A stretch of 64,000 nucleotides of DNA, taken from assembly GCF_028464145.1 (NCBI RefSeq), contig NZ_JAQPCG010000001.1, positions 310,001 to 374,000 of the forward strand, given 5' to 3'. This document shows, one piece after another, positions 10,701-18,551 of this stretch. The position numbers and the translations under genes were made by a program. Position 1 is the stretch's first letter, and each line of letters starts with the position of its first letter. This DNA comes from Maribacter sp. PR1. Lineage in GTDB: Bacteria; Bacteroidota; Bacteroidia; Flavobacteriales; Flavobacteriaceae. The notes beneath the pieces are model-generated. The model saw nothing but the letters and a program-made list of their open reading frames with translations, searched no databases and was not told the DNA's origin.

Positions 10701-11966
10701 GGTTGAATTAAATCCTCCTTCAACTGTGGCGATTTCCCGTATGTTATCATTTAAAGCTCCTGTACCATTACCAATTAAAGCAGGATTATAATCATTGGCA
10801 TTATTACGGGGTCTTGCATCTCCAGGGTTATTAAAGAATCCTCCGGCAAAACCACTATTATTACCAATCCTGGTCTTATCAGGATTAGGTTCACCCAAAT
10901 CCTGTAAGGCCACAACATTTCTCACATTGAGGGTTTGCTGACTTCTATTGGTTACCCAAACTTCCAGTCGTGTAACTTGTACCTGACTTTGGATATATGG
11001 ATATTTCTCTAATGCACTGTCATAGTTGTCCCTAAAATACTGGGCCAAAAAGAAGTGTTTGTCTTCATCATAATCTAAGGCTGTCAAATTGAACTCATTA
11101 ATCGTACCACCACCCTGTGCTACTACGGTGTTGTTCTGGGAACGCTGCTCTGAAAAAACTGCCGTAACCGTAGTCTTTCCAAATTGTAATTGTGTTTTTA
11201 CACCAAATAGACTTTGAGCACCTTGAATTAGCGAACTATTTAAAGGCATATTCACATTACCTACCTCAATTTTTCTGAGTATATCATCTTCCGTTGGAGT
11301 ATAATCCAGTTTTACTATATTTTGAAAATCAAAGGTTGCCTCGGTATCATAGTTAGCTGTAACCTGTAATCTTTCGCCAATTTTACCCAACATACTTAAA
11401 CTAATACGCTGATCAAAATCAAATGACAGGTTTGTTCTATTACGAGGAGATAAGGAAGGGTTATCATTTTTTTGCCAAATAACTCCCAAATCCATAGCTA
11501 CAGAGCCTTGGGGTATTACTTCTATAGTATTTCCTCCAAAAACAGATTGAAAAAAGTTGTTGTTTACATAGAAATTGGGTAATAAATTTTTTCTGGCCTC
11601 TTCGCTACCTGCCTTTTTACCAGAGTAGGCATCGGATTTCTCTTTAAAATAATCCTTGATTCCTTCTTTTCTGATGAGCTCGTAGTATTGCTCAGGTGTT
11701 AAGATTATAGGATAGCCAATATTGAAATCACCAATGCTTTCATTATAAATGTAACGATCCATTTCAGGATCATAGATGTATTTAGAGACAATACTTTCCG
11801 GATTTTCAAGTGCGATCCGCCCAAGATCATACCCAGTCTTTACGGAATCAATTTCTTGTTCATCTGTTTCTTGGGCCATGGAATACTCCATAAAACCGAA
11901 AAAAACAATGAATAGGAAATTATACTTAAAAGATTTTTTAAGAATTTTAAATGCCCCTTGTTTCAA
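4779..11966 (-). CDS. sprA: Cell surface protein SprA (T9SS outer-membrane translocon)
   Basis: A 2395-residue protein matching SprA, the giant outer-membrane beta-barrel that forms the translocation pore of the type IX secretion system and is needed for gliding and adhesin export in Flavobacteriia. Visible features are an N-terminal signal peptide (basic start, hydrophobic core, cleavage near MAQ), many amphipathic beta-strand segments, repeated long loops rich in Asn and Asp, and a C-terminal strand ending in aromatic/Asn residues (TLRYNFGN). The length is normal for the family. The start codon is TTG, 5 bases after the ruvA stop; the first in-frame ATG lies inside the signal peptide. The tight ruvA-sprA spacing implies co-transcription. 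Confidence 0.96.
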   Translation of the reverse strand: MKQGAFKILKKSFKYNFLFIVFFGFMEYSMAQETDEQEIDSVKTGYDLGRIALENPESIVSKYIYDPEMDRYIYNESIGDFNIGYPIILTPEQYYELIRKEGIKDYFKEKSDAYSGKKAGSEEARKNLLPNFYVNNNFFQSVFGGNTIEVIPQGSVAMDLGVIWQKNDNPSLSPRNRTNLSFDFDQRISLSMLGKIGERLQVTANYDTEATFDFQNIVKLDYTPTEDDILRKIEVGNVNMPLNSSLIQGAQSLFGVKTQLQFGKTTVTAVFSEQRSQNNTVVAQGGGTINEFNLTALDYDEDKHFFLAQYFRDNYDSALEKYPYIQSQVQVTRLEVWVTNRSQQTLNVRNVVALQDLGEPNPDKTRIGNNSGFAGGFFNNPGDARPRNNANDYNPALIGNGTGALNDNIREIATVEGGFNSTSFANNYTPDQGFDYAILENARKLEQGRDYDFNTQLGYISLNQRLSNDEVLAVAYQYTFAGEVYQVGEFANGGLDATTVSGGAAPIIENNTLVLKLLKSNITNVSDPIWDLMMKNIYATGAFRLSEDDFKMNILYSDPTPRNYITPVIEGPGSGWPEGLEERILLDVFNLDRLNVYNDLQPGGDGFFDFYPGITVDIQGGRIIFTKVEPFGEYLYETLGDGGTYDNTASYNENQQKYVFKDMYESTKAAALQDPEKNKFLLKGRYKSEGNNGIPIGAFNVPRGSVTVTAGGRQLQEGIDYTVNYQAGTVQILDPSLEASNTPINISVENNAVFGQQTRRFTGVNLEHQFNKNFVLGGTLLNLNERPLTQKSNFGVEPVNNTIFGLNGNFSTEVPWLTRMVNKLPNIDTDVPSNVSVRAEVAWLKPNSPKNADFQGETTTYLDDFEGAQALIDIRGSLGWALASTPLEFAPGGQLSGSSPEDPANLENGYGRAKMAWYTIDPIFYTNQRPSAISDNDISTNPTRRVFIDEVFPQVDIAQGQTTVQGTLDIAYYPDLKGPYNNNPDFDVTQPNQKWGGIMRSLSSTNFEQANVEFVQFWVLDPYVDGEATSSGELVLNLGNISEDVLRDGKKQYENGLPGVDSNDFVAPTSWGEVPATQSLVYAFDASEANRSLQDIGYDGLNDEAEAAIYDANPGSDPALDNYQYYLNRDGGILERYLDFNNPDGNSPVQVTNTNRGSTTLPDVEDIDRDLTMNTVNSYYEYRIQIKPNTTINDKYVTDIKEGVTPELPNGAQLNRRWIQYKIPLSDFTDAVGGITDFRSISFMRMYMTGFSNPTVLRFATLDLVRGDWRTYTKTLQDPDIDDNPADDGTTLDVNTVNIEENSGRIPIPYVLPPGVAREQLNNNNTIIRQNEQSLSLLVEGLEARDSRGVFKNLNVDIRQYKKLKMFMHAEKIVDSDYADSSTPLVGFLRIGTDFTQNYYQIELPLQFTSFNAVSESEIWPEANEMEIALSDLNKVKSSWIQGGDLSEVRFFEVENGEVFPVNEFDDRTPGRLRIGIKGNPSLGSIRSMMVGIKNQDILPARGEVWFNELRLAGLDNNGGWAAIAAVDANVADFANVTATGSTSTSGFGSIDQMPNERAREDATSYDVVTNVNVGQLLPKKWGIQLPFNYGISEQLITPEFDPVYDDLKLDDLINTAPDQEAAEEIREQAEDYTKRTSINFIGVRKDRGEEADANFYDVENFTFNYSYNETEHRDFEIAELRDQAVTTGFVYNHSFDPVEVAPFAKKDSLFTGKYWQWLKELNLNLLPASVSVNSNINRQFNAQRFRDVREEGVDRLELPELQQRNYLFNWQYAINYNLTKSLRLNLTTSNNNIVRNYFEEDGNTDSDIDKSLGLWDGFFDLGEPNRHSQQMQLNYEIPFAKIPALDFINAQYSYTSNFDWQRGGDALAEVAQDALGDPTAQINTVQNANTHALTASLTMQKFYDLIGLKKRESPTAATTGPIRRDKAGVPAEGQDKVKPKTSGLFNTAVDIITMVKRLNINYNENSGTVLPGYTQSIGFIGTTRPTLGFVFGSQADVRFEAARNGWLTAFPDFNEQFIRRTNKQLNITATAQPTKDITIDLVADRQYSSSIQENYDLEALLNGSTGLQNEFGSFSISTMMIGTAFGKSDEFDSETFQQFKENRITIANRLLADRGQSAGTLDEDGFPQRYGKTQQEVLLPAFFAAYTGQDANRVNLDVFRQIPIPNWNIKYTGLMKNKWFKKKFKRFSLSHGYRSAYSINSFQTNLEKEQLRNDNLPLVNSENGDLLPDLILNNVVLTDQFNPLVRVDFEMQNSVSVLAEVRTDRALSLSFDNNLMTEINGKEFTVGLGYRIKDVQFVTNIGGNKTRLKGDLNLKADVSLRDNITIIRNLDIDNNQITSGQNLLSIKFGADYALSKQLNVLFFYDHNFSQFAVSTAFPQTTVNAGFTLRYNFGN

Positions 11967-11971
11967 ACTTG

Positions 11972-12553
11972 CTACAAATTTTTCAGCGCTAGTTTTATAA
12001 TGTTCTCTACGCTTAAAGAGGGGTCTTGGGAAATTACCTTATCTACTACCTTCTCAGCATGTCTTCTGGCAAACCCTAGAACCTCTAAAGCAGATAACGC
12101 TTCATCTTTATTTGTATTGTTTGTAGTCAACGAAACTTCGTCTATATCGTACACTTTTAAAATCTTATCACGTAGGTCCAAAATTACACGCTGTGCAGTT
12201 TTTGCGCCGATACCCTTAATTGCCTGTATGGAAGGTACGTCGCCATTGGCAATGGCATCCCTAATTTGGACTGGTGACATTGAGGATAACATGGTTCTCG
12301 CCGTGCTGGAGCCTATTCCAGAAACGGACAACAGCAGTCTAAAAATTTCCCGTTCTGATTTTTCAGCAAATCCAAAAAGTGTATGCGAATCTTCCTTAAC
12401 TTGTAGATGGGTGTAAATGTTCACCAGTTCATTATCGGGAATATTCGAAAAGGTATTCAGGGATATGTTTACAAAATACCCTACACCACCGCATTCTACA
12501 ATAATGTGAGTGGGATTTTTTTCTATCAATTTTCCTTTTAAGTGATGAATCAT
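11972..12553 (-). CDS. ruvA: Holliday junction branch migration protein RuvA
   Basis: 193 residues. RuvA binds four-way junctions as a tetramer and recruits the RuvB motor (17434-18456 here) to drive branch migration. The N-terminal OB fold begins MIHHLKGKLIEK, two helix-hairpin-helix motifs follow (SVSGIGSSTARTML and IKGIGAKTAQRVILDL), and a C-terminal three-helix domain (about 145-193) contacts RuvB. Length and domain order are normal. The gene lies 42 bp after maeB and 5 bp before sprA on the same strand. ruvA and ruvB are therefore split by about 5 kb rather than adjacent. Confidence 0.97.
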   Translation of the reverse strand: MIHHLKGKLIEKNPTHIIVECGGVGYFVNISLNTFSNIPDNELVNIYTHLQVKEDSHTLFGFAEKSEREIFRLLLSVSGIGSSTARTMLSSMSPVQIRDAIANGDVPSIQAIKGIGAKTAQRVILDLRDKILKVYDIDEVSLTTNNTNKDEALSALEVLGFARRHAEKVVDKVISQDPSLSVENIIKLALKNL

Positions 12554-12595
12554 CTAGCAATTCTTTTTTTGTAATAATGAAGATTTAAAAAACAA

Positions 12596-14890
12596 TTATT
12601 CACTTTTTTTTGCCTTTCTTCTTTTTTCCCTTTCCTGTGCATCAATGACCGCTACTGCAGTCATGTTTACGATTTCATCTACACTAGCGCCCAATTGCAT
12701 AATATGAACAGATTTTCGGAGTCCGACCATTATTGGACCAATGGAATCGGCTTTATTAAGCTCTTTCAAAAGTTTATAGGTGATATTTGCCGATTCCAGG
12801 TTGGGAAAAACAAGCGTATTTACTTTTCTACCGGCCAATTTGGAGAAAGGGAACTTACTTTCATGCAATTCTTTGTTTAAAGCAAAATCCATTTGTATTT
12901 CCCCATCCACTACCAACTCGGGACTATTCTCATGTAATAGTTTTACCGCTTCCCGAACCTTTATAGCATTATGATGCGCAGAAGAACCAAAATTCGCATA
13001 ACTCAAAAGTGCAATTACAGGGTCGAACCCAAAGGTAGTAGCAACATTTGCTGTCATTTGCGTGATATCCGCTATTTCCTCTGCATTAGGATCAATATTG
13101 ATCGAGGTATCCGCCAAAAACAATGGGCCTCTTTCGGTAATCATAATATTTACCGTGGCCACTTTCTTTACTCCCGAAGCTCTGCCTATAACTTCCAAAA
13201 TTGGTTTTACTACGGTTGGATAGGCTCGGGAATATCCGGATATCATGCCATCGGCATCGCCTTCGAGTACCATCATGGCACCAAAGTAATTGCGTTCCCT
13301 CATTTTAATCTTAGCACTGTATAGGGTGGTTCCTTTCCGCTTTCTACTTTCCCAATATTTGGTAGCGTATCGTATATGGCGTTCGTCAAATTCATCGGAC
13401 AATGGGTCTACGATAGGAATATCCGCATCGAATTCCAGTTCTTTCTTTAGCTCTATTATGACGTCTTTTCTGCCCAAAAGAATCGGTTCTGCAATCCCTT
13501 CTTCATAAACAATCTGAGCGGCCTTAAGTACATCCAAATGATCTGCTTCGGCAAAAACAATTCTTTTTGGGTTGCTTCGTGACCTTCCATGTAATAGCCT
13601 TACAACTTTATTATCATTTCCGGAACGAAGCATCAACTCCTCCTTGTACTTTTCCCAATCCTCGATAGGCGCCCTTGCCACACCACTTTCCATTGCCGCC
13701 CTTGCGACAGCCGGGGGAATTTCATGAATCAATCGCTGATCAAATGGTTTTGGGATAATATAGTCCTTACCAAAAGTAAGTCGGGTTTCCCCATATGCTA
13801 TGTTCACCTGCTCGGGTACAGGCTGTTTAGTTAGATCGGCCAAAGCTTTTACCGCAGCCATTTTCATTTCCTCGTTAATGGCCGTTGCCCTTACGTCCAA
13901 GGCCCCCCTAAAAATAAAAGGAAAACCAAGTACATTATTCACCTGATTAGGGTGGTCTGATCTACCCGTGGCCATAATAATATCTTTTCTGGTTTTTATA
14001 GCCAGGTCATAATTAACCTCAGGATTAGGATTTGCCATGGCAAAAACAATGGGATTATCCGCCATGGAGTTCAACATTTTCGGAGTAACGATATCGGCAA
14101 TCGAAAGACCTATAAAAACGTCTGCATTTACCATGGCTTCCTCTAGGGTATCAATTTTTCTAACCGTAGCAAACTCCCGTTTTGATTCAGATAGGTTATC
14201 AGCATCCTTTCGGATGACTCCCTTACTATCCAACATCACAATATTTTCAGCTTTTGCCCCAAAAGCTTTATAAAGTTTAGTGCAGGATACTGCGGCGGCT
14301 CCGGCTCCACTAATTACAATGGATACCTCTTCAATCTTTTTCTTGGTAAGTTCCAAGGCGTTCAATAAGGCTGCTGCCGAGATAATGGCAGTTCCATGTT
14401 GATCATCGTGCATTACAGGAATATCCAATTCCTCTTTTAACCTTCTCTCGATTTCGAAGGCTTCGGGAGCCTTAATATCTTCCAGATTGATTCCCCCAAA
14501 AGTCGGAGCAATCATTTTAACGGTTTCTACGAATTTATCTACATCCTCGGTATCTACCTCAATATCGATTCCATCGATGTCGGCAAAAATCTTGAACAAC
14601 AGACCTTTTCCCTCCATCACGGGTTTAGAAGCTTCTGGACCTATGTTACCCAAGCCCAAAACCGCCGTTCCATTAGAAATTATGGCAACCAGGTTACCCT
14701 TGGAAGTATATTTGTAAACATTCTCCTTGTTCTTGGCAATTTCCAGACAAGGTTCCGCAACACCGGGAGAATATGCTAGCGCAAGGTCACGTTGGGTACT
14801 ATAAGGTTTTGTAGGAACAATTTTGATTTTTCCAGGTTGTGGTTTCGCATGATAAACCAATGCTTCCCTTCGTTGTTTTTCCTTGCTCAT
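12596..14890 (-). CDS. maeB: NADP-dependent malic enzyme fused to a phosphotransacetylase-like domain
   Basis: 764 residues, the usual size of MaeB. It oxidatively decarboxylates malate to pyruvate with NADP. The N-terminal malic enzyme part (about 1-430) includes AYSPGVAEPCLEI, the metal/substrate region MHDDQHGTA and a nucleotide-binding loop SGAGAAAVSC. The C-terminal part (about 440-750) resembles phosphate acetyltransferase and in characterised MaeB proteins is regulatory, responding to acetyl-CoA, rather than catalytic. It is the first gene of the maeB-ruvA-sprA run, and a possible promoter lies 20 bp upstream. Confidence 0.95.
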   Translation of the reverse strand: MSKEKQRREALVYHAKPQPGKIKIVPTKPYSTQRDLALAYSPGVAEPCLEIAKNKENVYKYTSKGNLVAIISNGTAVLGLGNIGPEASKPVMEGKGLLFKIFADIDGIDIEVDTEDVDKFVETVKMIAPTFGGINLEDIKAPEAFEIERRLKEELDIPVMHDDQHGTAIISAAALLNALELTKKKIEEVSIVISGAGAAAVSCTKLYKAFGAKAENIVMLDSKGVIRKDADNLSESKREFATVRKIDTLEEAMVNADVFIGLSIADIVTPKMLNSMADNPIVFAMANPNPEVNYDLAIKTRKDIIMATGRSDHPNQVNNVLGFPFIFRGALDVRATAINEEMKMAAVKALADLTKQPVPEQVNIAYGETRLTFGKDYIIPKPFDQRLIHEIPPAVARAAMESGVARAPIEDWEKYKEELMLRSGNDNKVVRLLHGRSRSNPKRIVFAEADHLDVLKAAQIVYEEGIAEPILLGRKDVIIELKKELEFDADIPIVDPLSDEFDERHIRYATKYWESRKRKGTTLYSAKIKMRERNYFGAMMVLEGDADGMISGYSRAYPTVVKPILEVIGRASGVKKVATVNIMITERGPLFLADTSINIDPNAEEIADITQMTANVATTFGFDPVIALLSYANFGSSAHHNAIKVREAVKLLHENSPELVVDGEIQMDFALNKELHESKFPFSKLAGRKVNTLVFPNLESANITYKLLKELNKADSIGPIMVGLRKSVHIMQLGASVDEIVNMTAVAVIDAQEREKRRKAKKSE

Positions 14891-14909
14891 ATTCTCGGAT
14901 TTTGAATCA

Positions 14910-14937
14910 CAAATTTAACAGTATTCCCGCAAACAAA
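14910..14937 (-). promoter_or_regulatory. Possible promoter of maeB
   Basis: On the minus strand TAAATTTG (14917-14910) matches the -7 consensus. The nearest TTTG (14937-14934) is only 16 bases upstream, shorter than usual, so the -33 assignment is uncertain. Confidence 0.4.
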
Positions 14938-15008
14938 ATGAAAAGAAACCTGTTTTATCTAAAGAAATGCAGTGGTGGAAATAAAAAGGAACAAATCTGA
15001 CAAACTTG

Positions 15009-16328
15009 TTACAAAACAGTATCTGTTTTTTCTTTGGACACATTGAGCCTCAGTGCAAGAACCGCGGCGATAAAGAAAAAGACACCCGCAAACAAAATGG
15101 CATTTATAGCATTTCCTCCCAAAAAATATTTATAAATTGGACCAAAGGTCAGGGTTTCTATCCCCATAGGGATTACAATCATCATATTTAATATTCCCAT
15201 ATAAACCCCCCTTCTTTCTTGAGGAACCACTTTGGACACCATGGTGTAGGGAATTCCCATCATGGCCGCCCAACCCACTCCGAACAATACCATTGGAGCC
15301 AGCACTAACAAAGGATCTTTAATAAAAGGAATTGTAAATAATGCAATAGCAGTTCCTACCAAACTAATTGAATAGACTTTTTTACCTCCAAATCTAAGGG
15401 TCAACGGTACAAGTCCCAATGCCACTACCATAGTGACAATGTTATACGTTAAACTCATCTGAGCCGATTGTGAAGCCGCTTCAGATGTTGAATACCCCAA
15501 GGTGTTCATAAACAAAGGAGTTATATATTGCCAATAAACGAACAATGCATACCATTGAAAAAGGTAAACCGCACCTAGTTTCCATAAAAAGGGAGGCATT
15601 TTTTTTATTGCTTCCTTTATTTCTCCGAAGGGCTGAGCAATTCTTACAGCTAAAGGTTTATTTCTTGATGCCTTTATTTCATTAAACTCCGATTCGGTTG
15701 GGGGAATTTCGGGAGTTTTCAAGACAGACCACAAAATAGTTGTTATGGATAAAATTCCTCCTATGTAGAATGAATAATATAACCAAGTAGGAATAGAACC
15801 AGCAACCTCTACGGATTGATCTCCGAACAGATATTGAAATAAAACGATGGATCCATTGGCTAATAGTATGCCAGCTCCAACAAATAAGCTCTGCATTTGA
15901 TATCCAAGGCTAAACTGCTTCTCCGGTAATTTATCACCTACAAAAGCCCTATAGGGTTCCATAGCCATATTATTACCCACATCCAAAATCCATAGTAGTC
16001 CAACTGCGAACCAAAGAACGGGACTCGAGGGAAACATGAAGAGACAAATACTGCCTATAAGTGCACCGATCAAGAAATAAGGCTTTCGTCTACCCCATCT
16101 TGGAGACCATGTTTTATCAGACATTGCACCAATTATGGGTTGAACGACCAATCCAGTAACAGGTCCAGCTATATTTAAAATAGGTAGCATATCTTCCGGC
16201 GCACCCAAATAAAGAAATATGGGATTGATAGCCGTTTGTTGAAGTCCAAAACTGTACTGAATACCCAAGAATCCGACATTCATATTAAATATCTGCCAGA
16301 AGCTAAGGCTTGGTTTTCCTATTTTCAT
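15009..16328 (-). CDS. MFS transporter, probable sugar (SLC45/GPH-like) type
   Basis: A 439-residue protein with about twelve membrane helices. The loop between helices 2 and 3 has SDKTWSPRWGRRKPYF, close to the RWGRR(K/R)P signature shared by sucrose/maltose-type (SLC45-like) and glycoside-cation symporters. The N-terminus FWQIFNMNVGFLGIQYSFGLQ is also typical of these carriers in Bacteroidota. A role in proton- or sodium-coupled uptake of a di- or oligosaccharide is inferred. No sugar-cleaving enzyme or regulator lies next to it, so the substrate is unknown. It stands alone, 118 bp from maeB and 173 bp from queG. Confidence 0.8.
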   Translation of the reverse strand: MKIGKPSLSFWQIFNMNVGFLGIQYSFGLQQTAINPIFLYLGAPEDMLPILNIAGPVTGLVVQPIIGAMSDKTWSPRWGRRKPYFLIGALIGSICLFMFPSSPVLWFAVGLLWILDVGNNMAMEPYRAFVGDKLPEKQFSLGYQMQSLFVGAGILLANGSIVLFQYLFGDQSVEVAGSIPTWLYYSFYIGGILSITTILWSVLKTPEIPPTESEFNEIKASRNKPLAVRIAQPFGEIKEAIKKMPPFLWKLGAVYLFQWYALFVYWQYITPLFMNTLGYSTSEAASQSAQMSLTYNIVTMVVALGLVPLTLRFGGKKVYSISLVGTAIALFTIPFIKDPLLVLAPMVLFGVGWAAMMGIPYTMVSKVVPQERRGVYMGILNMMIVIPMGIETLTFGPIYKYFLGGNAINAILFAGVFFFIAAVLALRLNVSKEKTDTVL

Positions 16329-16501
16329 TCGATGGATAATTATATTTTAGAGACCCAATAATTAAGATATAGCTAAAAAAATCAGTTTAATTTTTTCAAA
16401 TAAGCAAAAAAAGCTATCAAGCAATATAGTATAATTAAAGAAAATGATAATCTAAAAATGCCATAATTAAAAATGTGAAACCGACTATAACGTTGTAGTT
16501 G

Positions 16502-17437
16502 TCATGAATTCCTTTCTAAGAATTCGATATTTCTTTTCAATCCTGAGTATTTGGTTCTTTTCACGGCCGATTTTTTAAATATCTTTTTAAAAACATCCTC
16601 CGTGATTTCCTCCCAATCTTTTTTTGACATCGATAATAACTCTGGATTTGGGTCGAACAAAGGTTCGCTATGAGGTTTAGAAAATTTGTTCCAGGGACAA
16701 ACGTCCTGACAGACATCACAACCGAACATCCATTCATCCATTTTTCCTTGGAATTCTTGGGGTATTTCGCTTTTAAGTTCAATGGTCAGGTATGAAATAC
16801 ACTTACTGCCATCTACTACATAAGGGGTAGCTATCGCCTCTGTTGGGCAGGCATCTATACAGGCGGTGCACGTACCGCAATGGTCGGTCACGGGTGTATC
16901 ATACTCTAGTTCCAGATCAATGATTAGTTCGGCAATAAAGTAAAAAGACCCAACCTCCTTGGTAAGGAGATTACTATTTTTCCCAATCCAACCTAAGCCG
17001 GATTTTGCAGCCCAGGCTTTATCCAAAACAGGGGCAGAATCCACAAAAGCCCGTCCATTTACCTCACAAATGGTTTCATTAATGAATTCTTGTAGGTTTC
17101 TAAGTTTGCCCTTTATGACATGATGATAATCCTGACCGTAGGCATATTTGGATATCTTATAGGCATCATCCTTTTGCTCCTGTGAAGGATAATAGTTTAA
17201 TAGTAAGGAAATTACTGATTTTGCTCCTGTGACAAGTAACCGTGGGTCCAGTCGTTTATCAAAATGATTGGCCATATATCCCATTTCCCCATGCATATTC
17301 TTATTCAGCCAACTTTCCAACCTTGGCGCTTCTTCCTCCAGAAAGTCCGCCTTTGATATGCCACAAGATAAAAAACCGAGCCGCTTGGCCTCGGTTTTAA
17401 TCATATCTGCCCGTTTTTTAATTATATCTAAACTCAA
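16502..17437 (-). CDS. queG: Epoxyqueuosine reductase QueG
   Basis: 311 residues. QueG uses cobalamin and two [4Fe-4S] clusters to reduce epoxyqueuosine to queuosine in the wobble position of tRNAs for Asp, Asn, His and Tyr. Two ferredoxin-type cluster motifs are visible: [12 protein letters not shown] and, later, [13 protein letters not shown]. The catalytic-domain block [22 protein letters not shown] matches the family. The ATG overlaps the ruvB stop by 4 bases, so translation is probably coupled to ruvB. Length is within the family range (C-terminal HEAT repeats of longer members are absent or minimal). Confidence 0.95.
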   Translation of the reverse strand: MSLDIIKKRADMIKTEAKRLGFLSCGISKADFLEEEAPRLESWLNKNMHGEMGYMANHFDKRLDPRLLVTGAKSVISLLLNYYPSQEQKDDAYKISKYAYGQDYHHVIKGKLRNLQEFINETICEVNGRAFVDSAPVLDKAWAAKSGLGWIGKNSNLLTKEVGSFYFIAELIIDLELEYDTPVTDHCGTCTACIDACPTEAIATPYVVDGSKCISYLTIELKSEIPQEFQGKMDEWMFGCDVCQDVCPWNKFSKPHSEPLFDPNPELLSMSKKDWEEITEDVFKKIFKKSAVKRTKYSGLKRNIEFLERNS

Positions 17438-18456
17438 AACAACCCGGGTTGTATGCCTCCATTGGTTCTTCCCAAATGTTTATAGGCCAATTCCGTTACT
17501 TCCCGACCTCTAGGTGTACGCATTATAAAACCTTGTTGAATTAAAAAAGGTTCATAAACCTCTTCAATAGTCTCGGCACTTTCGGAAACTGCTGTTGCCA
17601 ACGTCGTAATCCCCACAGGCCCTCCCTTGAATTTATCGATGATGGTCGTCAATATCTTATTGTCCATTTCATCTAGGCCATGTGCATCCACATTCAGCGC
17701 TTTTAGTCCGAATTTGGAAATCTCTATATCTATACTACCGTTGCCCTTTATCTGGGCAAAATCTCGAACCCTTCGCAATAGGGCATTACAAATTCTAGGG
17801 GTCCCCCTACTTCGACCTGCAATCTCTATCGATGCATCATTGGTAATGGGTACTTTCAGAATTTCTGAACTTCGCTGTACAATGGTCGATAATAGTTCGG
17901 TATCATAATACTGTAACCTACTTTGAATACCGAAACGTGCTCTCATCGGAGCGGTCAATAGGCCAGATCTAGTAGTTGCACCAATTAATGTAAACGGATT
18001 TAAATTAATCTGGACAGAACGGGCATTGGGACCCGTTTCAATCATGATATCAATTTTATAGTCCTCCATAGCGGAATATAGATATTCTTCTACTATTGGA
18101 CTCAAACGATGAATCTCATCAATAAATAACACATCCCTTTCATCAAGGTTTGTGAGCAACCCCGCCAAATCGCCGGGTTTATCCAAAACAGGACCGGAGG
18201 TAATTTTTATACCTACACCCAATTCATTGGCCAATATATGTGCCAAGGTGGTCTTCCCCAATCCCGGAGGACCATGGAATAAAGTGTGGTCCAAAGCTTC
18301 ACCTCTTCTATTGGCCGCCTCCACAAAAATCTTCAGGTTTTCCAAAACCTGTTCCTGACCCGTAAAATCATCAAAACTTATGGGTCTTAATGCCCTTTCA
18401 ATGTCAAGTTCAGCATCGGAAAAACCTTCTGTAGATGGATCTAAATATTCGTTCAT
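17434..18456 (-). CDS. ruvB: Holliday junction branch migration DNA helicase RuvB
   Basis: A 340-residue AAA+ motor that forms hexameric rings flanking RuvA on Holliday junctions. The Walker A loop is [12 protein letters not shown], Walker B is LFIDEIHRL, and sensor 1 is IGATTRSG. The C-terminal winged-helix domain ends with the usual [20 protein letters not shown]. The N-terminus [18 protein letters not shown] supports the chosen ATG. A promoter-like element ends only 8 bases before the start codon, so the messenger may have almost no leader. It is transcribed with queG. Confidence 0.98.
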   Translation of the reverse strand: MNEYLDPSTEGFSDAELDIERALRPISFDDFTGQEQVLENLKIFVEAANRRGEALDHTLFHGPPGLGKTTLAHILANELGVGIKITSGPVLDKPGDLAGLLTNLDERDVLFIDEIHRLSPIVEEYLYSAMEDYKIDIMIETGPNARSVQINLNPFTLIGATTRSGLLTAPMRARFGIQSRLQYYDTELLSTIVQRSSEILKVPITNDASIEIAGRSRGTPRICNALLRRVRDFAQIKGNGSIDIEISKFGLKALNVDAHGLDEMDNKILTTIIDKFKGGPVGITTLATAVSESAETIEEVYEPFLIQQGFIMRTPRGREVTELAYKHLGRTNGGIQPGLF

Positions 18457-18463
18457 GCACTAA

Positions 18464-18498
18464 CAAAGATAGGTAAACACATGTAATTAGTTTTCAAA
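18464..18498 (-). promoter_or_regulatory. Probable promoter of ruvB-queG
   Basis: On the minus strand TTTG (18498-18495), a 23-base spacer, then TATCTTTG (18471-18464). The -7 element is a perfect consensus match but the spacer is at the long end. Its end is 8 bases from the ruvB ATG, which predicts a nearly leaderless transcript. Confidence 0.5.
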
Positions 18499-18551
18499 CT
18501 ACTTCGTGTTTATTCTTTAGAATTTCAGGGATAAATTCGTATTTTCAAATA

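Noticed and set aside
15041..15060. Possible terminator downstream of the MFS transporter
   Set aside because: No GC-rich stem followed by a T run could be found between 14940 and 15008 on the minus strand.
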